From positions 2,488,095 through 2,552,094 of the forward strand of contig NW_003314269.1 of assembly GCF_000143415.4 (NCBI RefSeq): a stretch of 64,000 nucleotides of DNA, in the 5' to 3' direction. Position 1 is the first letter of the stretch. Each line of letters begins with the position of its first letter. A model generated the notes under the pieces. It made no database searches and was not told the origin of the DNA. It was given only the letters and a program-made list of their open reading frames with translations. Source of the DNA: Selaginella moellendorffii. Lineage: Eukaryota; Streptophyta; Lycopodiopsida; Selaginellales; Selaginellaceae. The position numbers were made by a program, and so were the translations under genes. Positions 1 through 11,328 of this stretch are shown here, in pieces.

Positions 1-35
1 GTACTTATTTTATTATTGGATATATATATTTATTA

Positions 36-135
36 NNNNNNNNNNNNNNNNNNNNNNNNNNNNNNNNNNNNNNNNNNNNNNNNNNNNNNNNNNNNNNNNN
101 NNNNNNNNNNNNNNNNNNNNNNNNNNNNNNNNNNN
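36..135. other. assembly gap (100 N)
   Basis: A run of exactly 100 undetermined bases, the usual size for an assembly gap of unknown length. It sits inside or beside a TA microsatellite, which probably caused the break. Confidence 0.95.
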
Positions 136-3032
<2,897 letters not shown>

Positions 3033-3040
3033 TATTTAAG
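3033..3040 (+). promoter_or_regulatory. TATA-like element of the first MAPKKK gene
   Basis: TATTTAAG lies about 120 bp upstream of the kinase start codon in a C-rich context, a normal distance for a plant TATA box plus a short 5' leader. Assignment is by position and motif only. Confidence 0.4.
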
Positions 3041-3158
3041 CCACGCCCCTCCTTCCAAATCCCTAGACCAGTTCGTGGTGTGTTTCAAGAGAGGGGGAAA
3101 ATCAAAAGGAGGGAAAGGAAAAATTCTCGATCTTGGATCTTGAGCTATAGCAGCAGCG

Positions 3159-4880
3159 ATGGCGATGGCGATGGAGAATCAGCAGCAGAAACAGGGCTTC
3201 TCGTGGATCAGGGGCAAGGCAATCGGCGCTGGATCCTTTGGCACCGTGAGCCTGGCAGTGAACAGGGCGGATGGCTCGCTCTTCGCGGTGAAATCCGCGG
3301 AGATGGGCAACAGCGGCGAGATCGCGGCTCTGGAGAACGAGCGCCAGATCCTGGAGAGCCTGGATTGCCCACAGGTCATCCGGTGCCTTGGCGGCGACGA
3401 CACCGCCGCGGAGCCCAGCAAGCCCGCGATGAAGAACGTCTTCCTCGAGTACATGCCCGGGGGGAGCCTGGTGGATCTCATGGCCAAGCTGGGCGGGAAG
3501 CTGGACGAGTCCCTGGTGAGGATCTACACGCGGGGAATCCTTCAAGGCCTGGAATTCCTCCACAGGAGCGGGATCGTGCACTGCGACATCAAGGGGAAGA
3601 ACATCCTCGTCGGCTGCGAGAGTGTCAAGCTCGCGGATTTTGGGGCGGCCAAGAGGGTCGGGGCCAAATCCATGGCCGGGGGAGTGAAGGGGACGCCGCT
3701 GTGGATGGCGCCCGAGGCGGTGAGGCAGGAAGAACAGGGCGCGGCGTCGGATATCTGGTCGCTGGGCTGCACGGTGATCGAGATGCTCACGGGCAAGGCG
3801 CCATGGGGCGAGGCGGTGAGTGGATCCAACCCCATGGTCGCCATGTACAAGATTGCTTGCTCCAACGAGATCCCGGAGCTGCCCAGCTTCGTCTCCAGCG
3901 CTGGGCGAGATTTCCTGGCCAAGTGCCTGTGCCGGGATCCCTGCTCCAGGGCCTCGGCCGAGGAGCTCTTGCGGCATCCCTTTGTGAGCGGCGAGATGGC
4001 GGCGGAGGAGAAGGAGGAGGAGGAGAAGATTGAGGCAGCGTCGGTGACGCCCATATCGCCGAGGAGCCCCTTGGATTTCTCCCGCTTCTTCTCGATCAAG
4101 AGCAGCGCCACCGGCGACCTGCCCCGGCTGGAGGAAGACATCAAGTGGATTGTGGTGCGATCGCCGCAGGGGCAGCCACCCGCCGCGAATGCGTTCGAGC
4201 ACCTTTCGGATTTCGCCGAGGAGCTCGAGGAGGAGGAGGAAGAGCAAGCCTCAGCTTCGCCAGCTATCTCCAAGGCCGTCTCCAAGGCCGAGGACGAGGA
4301 GAATTCGATCGAGCAGCCGCAGGATTGCGGCATTGCCAGCGGATTGCGAGTCGCCCAAGAGCCGGAATCATCGGATTGCAGCCCCAGTTCCTCCGGATCA
4401 TCGTCGGCAACTCCCCTGTTTTTGGGGGATTTGCCGATTTCGAGGGGTGGAATCGCGAGGGCTTTTGTGGGGATTGGGAGAACCGGAAGATCAATTCGGC
4501 TGCCGCCACGGGCAACCGTTCCAAGAAGCCGAGGCCGGATCAAGCTGGCTAGCAGAATTGCCGCGGGGGGAATATCCGCGAGATATTCCCCCCGCGCTGT
4601 TGTAACTCCAAGTCTGAAAGATACTGGCACCAATTTGACACTCGAAAACCGTGTAGCTCTCGTTTTTGTGCTGCTTGTGGTATGTGTGCGTGCGTGCGTG
4701 CTGTTGTGCCTCTGCTCGTTGGATTCATTGTCCCACTCATTCTCGTTTGATTTTGTTTGGCAGTGGCGATGGTGGCGATTCCGCTCGCACGCCCTGATCG
4801 ATCCCTCTTGCAGTTGCAATGTCGAGCGCAAGATTGGTATTCCATGGATCCCGCCGCTTCGGTTCCGGGATTGCGATTGA
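3159..4880 (+). CDS. MAPKKK17/18-type protein kinase, copy A (C-terminus uncertain)
   Basis: Intronless serine/threonine kinase of the plant MEKK-like MAPKKK17-21 group; in Arabidopsis such kinases act in ABA and stress MAPK cascades. The kinase domain fills about residues 12-275. Visible motifs are the glycine loop GAGSFGTV, the AVK lysine, the non-RD catalytic loop HCDIKGKN, DFGAAK, GTPLWMAPE and SDIWSLGCT. An acidic, Ser-rich tail follows and contains KWIVVRSPQG and LSDF, which recur in the paralogue at 7.4 kb. The open frame runs to 4880, but its last 110 codons or so look like read-through, including a hydrophobic stretch near 4660-4710. A frame ending at 4552 carries the tail shared with the paralogue, so the true C-terminus may involve a frameshift or small intron near 4390-4415. 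The first of three closely spaced ATGs was chosen. Confidence 0.85.
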   Translation: MAMAMENQQQKQGFSWIRGKAIGAGSFGTVSLAVNRADGSLFAVKSAEMGNSGEIAALENERQILESLDCPQVIRCLGGDDTAAEPSKPAMKNVFLEYMPGGSLVDLMAKLGGKLDESLVRIYTRGILQGLEFLHRSGIVHCDIKGKNILVGCESVKLADFGAAKRVGAKSMAGGVKGTPLWMAPEAVRQEEQGAASDIWSLGCTVIEMLTGKAPWGEAVSGSNPMVAMYKIACSNEIPELPSFVSSAGRDFLAKCLCRDPCSRASAEELLRHPFVSGEMAAEEKEEEEKIEAASVTPISPRSPLDFSRFFSIKSSATGDLPRLEEDIKWIVVRSPQGQPPAANAFEHLSDFAEELEEEEEEQASASPAISKAVSKAEDEENSIEQPQDCGIASGLRVAQEPESSDCSPSSSGSSSATPLFLGDLPISRGGIARAFVGIGRTGRSIRLPPRATVPRSRGRIKLASRIAAGGISARYSPRAVVTPSLKDTGTNLTLENRVALVFVLLVVCVRACVLLCLCSLDSLSHSFSFDFVWQWRWWRFRSHALIDPSCSCNVERKIGIPWIPPLRFRDCD

Positions 4881-5090
4881 TGGATGGATTGGCTCCGATT
4901 TTTAGATCCAATCTTCGCTAGGGCTCTCTTTGTTGGATACACAGGACGAATCTCCGACGTCACTCGCGCGCGCGGGGGCACCCAAATTGGCGCCAGGGAT
5001 ATGCGCATACACTCGCGGGGTTAGGTGTGGCAAGTTTGAAGTTTCAAACTCTCGAAAGCCAAAGCCAACCCGATTTTAATTAACCAATCT

Positions 5091-5113
5091 CCACCACCAC
5101 CACCACCACCACC
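5091..5113. repeat. (CCA)n microsatellite
   Basis: About 7.5 uninterrupted CCA units. Confidence 0.9.
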
Positions 5114-6173
5114 TAACGTTCGTTTGCTCGTTTTTTTCTTTTTCTTTTTTTCTGGCGAGGGTGACCTAACTTGGTCACCCAATTTCATGTTTCTTGCCCC
5201 ATCCATCAACTTGTGACAAGAGCAAGCAATGGACAAGCCATCCTCCACCACACGCGCGCACAAGAGACCTTTAAGCTAACACCAAAGAAAGGAAAGGATA
5301 AATTCTTTGAAAAAGGGGCTTAAATTTCAAAAGCCAGGAAACATTGGCCCCTAACCTAACTGAAAGCTGCCGCAAGCCCCCGAGCTAAAGTCCATACAAC
5401 TCAGGAAGCGAGTCCCACTGGCCGGCAGATTTTCTATTCCATATATCGATGATGCAACGCCATTTGTCTAAGCTTAAATGCGATGCGCCGCAACTAACCG
5501 GCCAAGGCCTCGTATTTTAATCGCACCCCAAAACACTATATGTGCTTCCGCCGAGATCGCGTCCGTCCAGGCCTCCCTTCCGCTTGTTTTTGGGATTTCT
5601 GGGCTCGCAATTGCCGGGGCGGGGGGCGATTATGTGTGGACAACACAAAGAGCTGGAATGTCTGTGCTGTGATCCATGGGCTTGCGTTATCTCTTTCGTT
5701 GTTAAATCGCTGTTGTTTGCTGGTTCGGCTCACTCTGGCGGGAAGAAACAGGACAAGCAAGGCGATTGCTTGTGTAAACAACGGCGGCACAGACAAAAAC
5801 GTATATAGCAATAGAAAGCCAGCCTAGCGCGAGATCAAAGTCTTGTTATACACACAAAAATACCACCACCGTCGTGCCTCGACCGACACGCCACCGGCAC
5901 AAAGCACTCTCTTTGGATGCCCCTTCAAGCCAAGTTTTTCTCCCACAATGTTTTTTTATACACTTTTATTCGGGAAAAAACTAGAAAACTCTGGGAAAAG
6001 GAAATATCTTGTTCATGCTTGGCATGCACTCTACCGTGATTGAGAAACCTAAAAATATACAGAACCACCGCTGCCGCTGTCTCTCTCTCTTATAATCAAA
6101 CGCCCAATTCTGCTCTCCTACATGCACTGCACTTTGCTTGGCATTGTGACAATTCCGGTCGTTATTTCCCGTG

Positions 6174-6330
6174 ATTGGCTACGCGCCAGGGCCAATTGGA
6201 TTGGGCCCTCGGCCACTGTGATTGGCAGTTGCTCGGCATTGGCGCGCGGGGCGGGGAAGAGTTTAGGGCGTGTGATTGGCTAATCGTCCCCTTGTTAAAT
6301 ATGGCACACGATTGTTGCCAACACTATTGG
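6174..6330. promoter_or_regulatory. cluster of CCAAT-type boxes
   Basis: At least seven ATTGG (reverse CCAAT) motifs occur in 157 bp, near 6174, 6195, 6200, 6221, 6238, 6275 and 6326. More CCAAT/ATTGG motifs recur at about 6950-7090, closer to the second kinase gene. CCAAT boxes bind NF-Y factors; function here is inferred from density. Confidence 0.4.
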
Positions 6331-6815
6331 TAGCTCGCGATTTTGGTAAATCCATATCTGATTCTCTCTGTTTATATTCGTGAAAAGCGAGCGTCGGACC
6401 TTTTCGTCTTATCCCCAACAAGCTTGCCATTCTTAGCTTGCGATGGCACTCCTCTGAAAATTTCAATCAAGCTGCGCTGGGGTTACCCTGTCATTTAACG
6501 TGAAGCAAAGTCCCAGCAAAGTTGACCCGTAGCAAGCAAGCACACGAGCGCCAAAGGGTTTCTTACAATCTGTAATTTTTTTGTTTTTTTCTCGTCCTTT
6601 TTTCTCTTTAAATTTTATTTATTTACTTTTGCTTTTAATTCCTTGCTTTGAGGCGTCGTTTGTTTTGTTGTAGATATAGATAGCAGAAGAAATCTTCGAT
6701 CAATTTACCTCGACGAGGAGCGCACCACCTTCGTCCATCCCGTCCACCGGTGGAATTGAGGCTGGGCTGGCGCGAGAGTGGCGACACAGAAAACACAGCT
6801 CACGCTCTCGCACGT

Positions 6816-6907
6816 AGTTCCCTTCATGGCCATGTAGCAAGCATCTTAAATCGAATCTTTCCAGTTCCCTTCATGGCCATGTAGCAAGCATCTAAATCGA
6901 ATCTTTC
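6816..6907. repeat. tandem duplication, 47-bp unit x2
   Basis: A unit beginning AGTTCCCTTCATGGCCATG is repeated with a period of 47 bp and only a small indel between copies. Confidence 0.9.
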
Positions 6908-7375
6908 AACACCCCCACACCAGACGTCGTGTAATAGTGTAATCGTTTCTATTGGCTGCCGTCCTTTGCTGCGCCCTAAAACAGAGCCTCCCCCTGTTAA
7001 AAGCCGGTGAGGCGCGGCCACCGGTAGGTACAGTGGTTGATCTTTGTGCCGAGTGGCCAATCAAGAGAGCCGCCGCCAATTGCCGTCCAATGGGAGCCGC
7101 GTTGGCCCTTTGAAACGAACCCGGGCCCGCCACGTGGCACGCATTACCTGAGCGTGGCGGCGAATCTATCCTGATGCTTTTTTCCCGCCAGAGAAGGAGT
7201 GCCTTCGGTCGGATTCCCCAAAATATTCGGGGTGGATCAAGGGGGGTAAAAGGGCAAGTAAACCCGCTTGGTTTTTTAACTCATTTTTCTCGGCGTATAT
7301 TTCTTTCAAGCCCTCGAATGAGAAAGAACTGAGCGAGAGAAGAGTGAAGAGCGTTGGCGCTCGTTCTTGACGGCT

Positions 7376-9178
7376 ATGGCCGATCGGGTCGTGAGGTCGT
7401 GGGTGTGCGGCGGTCTCATCGGCGCGGGGGCCTTCGGTAGCGTAAATTTGGCGGTGGACAACGAAACAGGGGATCTGTTCGCGGTGAAATCGACCGAGTG
7501 TAGCGGCGGGCGGTCCAGCGATGGCGCGCTGCTGGCGCTGGAGAACGAGTTGTCGATCCTCCAGAGCCTCCAATCCTCTCCCCGGATCGTCAAGTGCCTG
7601 GGATCGGCGTGGTCGAGTTCGGCGGAATCGGGGCAGCCGGTGCGCAGCGTCTTCCTCGAGTACATGCCCGGCGGCAGCATCGCCGATCTCATGGCCAAGC
7701 TGGGCGGCAAGCTCCACGAATCTCTGGCGAGGATCTACACCCGGGGGATCCTCGAGGGCCTCGAGTTCCTCCACCGGCGCGGGATCGTGCACTGCGACAT
7801 CAAGGGGAAGAACGTCCTCGTCGGCGCCACCGGCGTCAAGCTCGCGGACTTCGGCGCCGCCAAGCGCCTGAGCGGCGCCGCCCACTACCAGCACCACCAG
7901 CAATCGCCCATGATCAAGGGGACGCCGCTGTGGATGGCGCCCGAGGTGGTCCGGCAGGAAGAACAGGGCACGGCCTCGGACATCTGGTCGCTGGGATGCA
8001 CGGTTCTGGAGATGATCACCGGCCGCGCGCCCTGGGGCGATGTCAAGCACACATTCTCGGCGCTCTACCGGATCGGGTGTAGCGAGGAGCTGCCCGAGCT
8101 GCCGTGGTGGCTGTCCGAGCAGGGCAAGGATTTCGTGATGAATTGCCTGAGGAGGGATCCCCGGGAGCGGTGGACGAGCGCCCAGCTCCTCCAGCACCCA
8201 TTTGTGATGGAGGCCATGGAATCGCCATCGCCGTCGCTGATCGCGGCGCCGCGGCGAGCTAGCGCAGGGGATTTGGACAGCGTCCAGATTACCAAGCTCC
8301 TGGCGGATATGCCGGTGGTGGCGGAGGAGGAGGAGGAGAAAGGAGTCGCGGAGGCGGCGGAGAGGCGGCGATTGGTTCGTCCCAGATTGGAAGTTTGCGG
8401 CAACTGGGATGATCAGGGTCACGGGAGCGATCCGGGGATGAGCCCGAGCTCCGCGGGGGGCAAGTGGATCGTTGTGCGATCGCCGCAAGGGGGAAACAAC
8501 TGGAATCTCCCGGACCCATTCAATCTCCTCTCGGATTTCGAGTCCGGGGAGGATGGCGAGGTTGTCGATGCCAGCAGCGATGATGATGAGCGCAAAGCGG
8601 TGGAAGTGGAGCTCGAGGTGGAAGATCAAGAGGAAGAGGAAGAAGAAGAAGAAGAAAAGGGTGTGAGGAGTTTGGAATCATCGCCGGTGGATCATGCCGA
8701 GGAAGAGGCCTCTTCTTCCTCGACTTCTTCGTCTTCTTGCGGTTTGGTTTTCTGTTACGAGTTTTGGGCGTGGACGAATCCACAACCGAAATTCTACCGC
8801 GCGAGTTTGCTCCAACAAGAAGGCCACCGGATTGGATTCCCCCCCGGCTCCTCCTCCTCCTCCAGATCCGATCGCCGCCCTTGGCAATGCGGGAAAGATC
8901 CGCCGCCCCGGCGAAGGAAGAAGAATCGATCCAGGAAGAAGAAGAAGAAGCGGAGGAGGCGACGAGGGAGGTGGATCATTGCTGCCGCTGACGGCGATGA
9001 TGAGCTAGGATTGCCGGATTCATGCGTGGAGTGCAAGAGCCGGAAGCGTCTCGCATTGTTCTTGCTTCTGTTTGATTCCTCGTCAAGAAGATGGAGGAAG
9101 AAAAAGAAAAGTAAAAGAAAATCCTTGTCTTCCAACCGTAAAAACAGTAGTACTCTTTGGCCCTCCCCTGTTTTTTAG
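7376..9178 (+). CDS. MAPKKK17/18-type protein kinase, copy B (C-terminus uncertain)
   Basis: Intronless paralogue of the kinase at 3.2 kb, in the same orientation. The kinase domain covers about residues 10-275 with GAGAFGSV, AVK, HCDIKGKN, DFGAAK, GTPLWMAPE and SDIWSLGCT. The linker carries the same KWIVVRSPQG motif followed by LLSDF and a Glu-rich tract. The first ATG of the frame (MADRVV) was chosen; the upstream extension has no ATG. The frame stays open to 9178, but the last part is a Lys/Arg-rich low-complexity run that may be 3' UTR. Sequence resembling the paralogue's tail appears in another frame at about 8780-8830, so the real end is unsettled. The tandem arrangement indicates local gene duplication. 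Confidence 0.83.
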   Translation: MADRVVRSWVCGGLIGAGAFGSVNLAVDNETGDLFAVKSTECSGGRSSDGALLALENELSILQSLQSSPRIVKCLGSAWSSSAESGQPVRSVFLEYMPGGSIADLMAKLGGKLHESLARIYTRGILEGLEFLHRRGIVHCDIKGKNVLVGATGVKLADFGAAKRLSGAAHYQHHQQSPMIKGTPLWMAPEVVRQEEQGTASDIWSLGCTVLEMITGRAPWGDVKHTFSALYRIGCSEELPELPWWLSEQGKDFVMNCLRRDPRERWTSAQLLQHPFVMEAMESPSPSLIAAPRRASAGDLDSVQITKLLADMPVVAEEEEEKGVAEAAERRRLVRPRLEVCGNWDDQGHGSDPGMSPSSAGGKWIVVRSPQGGNNWNLPDPFNLLSDFESGEDGEVVDASSDDDERKAVEVELEVEDQEEEEEEEEEKGVRSLESSPVDHAEEEASSSSTSSSSCGLVFCYEFWAWTNPQPKFYRASLLQQEGHRIGFPPGSSSSSRSDRRPWQCGKDPPPRRRKKNRSRKKKKKRRRRRGRWIIAAADGDDELGLPDSCVECKSRKRLALFLLLFDSSSRRWRKKKKSKRKSLSSNRKNSSTLWPSPVF

Positions 9179-10022
9179 GGTTCTTGGCGCGTGTTTGGTT
9201 TCGCGCGCTTTGGCGCGTGCGAAGGAAGGGATAAAACCGCAATCGCAAAATTTTCCTCTGCTCGGATTCTGCGCGCGGGCGGAGCTGTTTCGTTCTCAGA
9301 TCTCTCAACCTGAAGCGCGCAAGCGGCCAGCCCGCGCTTTTCCGCCTTTAATCTTTTTCCTCTGCGACGAGAGCGAGAAACTTTCGCTCTCCCGGGGCCT
9401 CGCAACTTGCACTTGCACTTTGCGCACATCTCATTCGCGCACCTCTCGCTCGCCGCCGTGTCACGAGTGTCGCTATAAGGCTCTGCGCGCTGCTGGTACC
9501 ATAAAAACTCGTAACGCTAGCCAGGGAAACCAACGCACCGCTTTTGGGCGATGGCAAAAAAGCGATACGAAGCGAGCGAGCGAGCGAGCGAGCGCTGCAA
9601 GCGAGCTCTAGTTGGCTTTGCTGGCCTTTCGGTTTTCGCTTTTGTTTGCTTGGCCCTTGGCGAGCGTGGCTGGCAATTGGCTCGCTCCTTTTCCCCTTGC
9701 TTGCCTCATGAGGAAACTGCGATCCAGCCATCATCATATCACGCCCCGCCACCGCCACCGCCGCCCCCCGGATTACGCGACTAAGCTAACGCGACTGCGC
9801 TTGCGCTTGCTTAGCGACGGTGCTTTGGATTTGGATCATCCAGCGAAGCCTCCAGTCTTGTTTTCTTCTCATCCATATCGTGCTCTGTCGCATACACTGC
9901 TCTGTTTTGCTGCTGCTTCTGTAACCTACACACGCACCAAACACAGCGAACCTGTTAGCTCTGTCTGTCTGTCCCTCTCCCTTTGTCCATTTTTTTATTC
10001 CTCTTCTTCCAATTTCTTCCTC
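9179..10022. other. intergenic, no gene recognised
   Basis: Sequence downstream of the second kinase gene. Apart from a GCGA microsatellite I see nothing supportable. The open frames are low-complexity and overlap on both strands. Confidence 0.45.
9571..9594. repeat. (GCGA)n microsatellite
   Basis: Six tetranucleotide units in a row. Confidence 0.85.
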
Positions 10023-10211
10023 AAGTGGAGTGGAGTTTAGCTACAAAGATGGAGGACAGGATCAAATCTATATATCAAAATCAGAGCAAGGAATAGCTCT
10101 CTCTCTCTCTCTCTCAAGTGGAGTAGAGTTTAGCTACAAAGATGGAGGACAGGATCAAATCTATATATCAAAATCGGAGCAAGGAATAGTTCTCTCTCTC
10201 TCTCTCTCTCT
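10023..10211. repeat. 93-bp tandem duplication with CT tails
   Basis: Two units with a period of 93 bp, each starting AAGTGGAGT(G/A)GAGTTTAGC and ending in a CT dinucleotide run. They differ at only a few positions. The block lies just downstream of the RPC9 stop codon and may include its 3' UTR. Confidence 0.9.
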
Positions 10212-10242
10212 GTGACGGAAGTCCTCCCTTCCTCTCCGGAGT

Positions 10243-11276
10243 TTATAGCGTTGGCTGCGTCGTCCAGTCCATTAATTGGGCGTCGTGATCATCCGGATCG
10301 ATGTCAAGCGCTGCTGCTGCTGCCCCTTGTGCCTCAGGAGCAGCCGAAGATGGAGCGGGCGCGGGTAGTACTTGGTTCACGCGGCTGACGAGCTCCTCCA
10401 CTTCCTCGTCTGTGAACCTGTTTTGGATATCCTCGACAATCTGTTTGACAGAGCTGGTCGTCACTGCTCATGCTTGGAGACTCTAAACAAAGATATGTGA
10501 AAATTCCTGTCGATCCATGTCTAGTGGCTGTCTCGTGCATGAACCTTGCATTTCCTGGATGCAAATTGCTACTGATCTTCCAGAGAGGGAGAGAGAAAGA
10601 GAGAGACGAGACGAGACGTCTACCAAAGAGATACCAGAGATGAGACGATACGGCTACTAGGGAGAGAGAAGCAAAGACGTCTTACCAGAAGAACTTCCAC
10701 CGAGAGAGAGATCTACCAGAGAGAGAAGGAGAGCGAAAGATGAGACGATACGTCTACCACAGAGAGAGAAAGATCAACCAGACAAAGAGTCAGAGAGATG
10801 AGTCTACCCAGAGAGAGAGAGAGAGATCTTTCTCGTCTGTCTCTAAGGAGCGAAGAGACGTCTTACCAGATGAACTTCCACAGCGGAAGCTGGGCGTAAG
10901 TTCGCGACTTGCAAGCGTTCCGGCCTGAGTAGCCGGGCTGCCAGGGGCTCCTTGGATAGCTTCGCCAAGCTCTCTCGGGACTGTGTGGCAGCGGGCGTGT
11001 GGATGAGATAGTCGTACACCTAGAAGCTCGCAAAAGCCATCGATCGGTCAGTGCTCTCTAATTCTCGTACTCACACAAGTTCTGTGGCTTTCTTTACCTT
11101 GAGCTCGGACTGCGTTACGGTACTCACAGCTCCCGCAAAACCCTGGTCGGCTCCTCGCTTGCGCAGCAAATCCAGCACCTCGAGGTTGCTGAGGATTCCA
11201 GTGTGCGCCTCGATGCTGCCCAACAGCGATTCAAGCCGGTCAAACCCACCACACGATTCGCAGCTTACATTTTCAT
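10243..11276 (-). CDS. RPC9: DNA-directed RNA polymerase III subunit RPC9 (CRCP-type)
   Basis: RPC9 forms the Pol III stalk with RPC8 and helps initiate transcription of tRNA and 5S rRNA genes. Exons on the minus strand: 11276-11269 (8 nt), 11215-11098, 11019-10867 and 10440-10243, giving 158 aa; all junctions keep frame with GT...AG ends. The product starts MKIIEA and has the family's LSNLEVLDLLRKRGA block, SELKVYDYL, QSRESL, the SAVEVHL/IVEDIQNRF junction and a C-terminal EEVEELVSRVNQVLP helix. Length matches the family (about 140-150 aa). The first coding exon is only 8 nt. Intron 3 is unusually long (426 bp) and purine-rich. The gene is divergent with LpxK. Identification rests on motif order recalled from human and plant RPC9. 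Confidence 0.88.
10441..10866 (-). repeat. GA-rich intron 3 of RPC9 with a copied splice-site segment
   Basis: This intron is filled with GAGAGA runs and repeated GACGTCT motifs. A segment at about 10680-10700 (plus strand CTTACCAGAAGAACTTCCAC) nearly duplicates the real exon 3/donor junction at about 10863-10882 (CTTACCAGATGAACTTCCAC). The copy could act as a decoy donor. Confidence 0.7.
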
Positions 11277-11328
11277 CGCTAGGCCTTTTGCGCTCAAGAA
11301 CCCTAAATCTTAAATTTTTTTAGGGTTT
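11277..11328. promoter_or_regulatory. 52-bp bidirectional promoter, RPC9/LpxK
   Basis: Only 52 bp separate the two divergent start codons. The interval holds two telo-box-like motifs (ACCCTAAA and TTAGGGTTTA), elements common near start sites of plant housekeeping genes. Real transcription starts may lie inside either gene. Confidence 0.55.

Larger units (their letters stand above)
4881..7375. other. intergenic region between the two MAPKKK genes
   Basis: 2.5 kb without a recognisable gene. It holds a CCA trinucleotide repeat, a dense cluster of CCAAT-type boxes and a 47-bp tandem duplication, listed separately. The right end is the promoter and leader of the second kinase gene. Confidence 0.5.

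Noticed and set aside
4612-4760. Hydrophobic segment suggesting a membrane anchor on the first MAPKKK
   Set aside because: It lies beyond the conserved tail, in GT-rich sequence likely to be 3' UTR, and is not shared with the paralogue.
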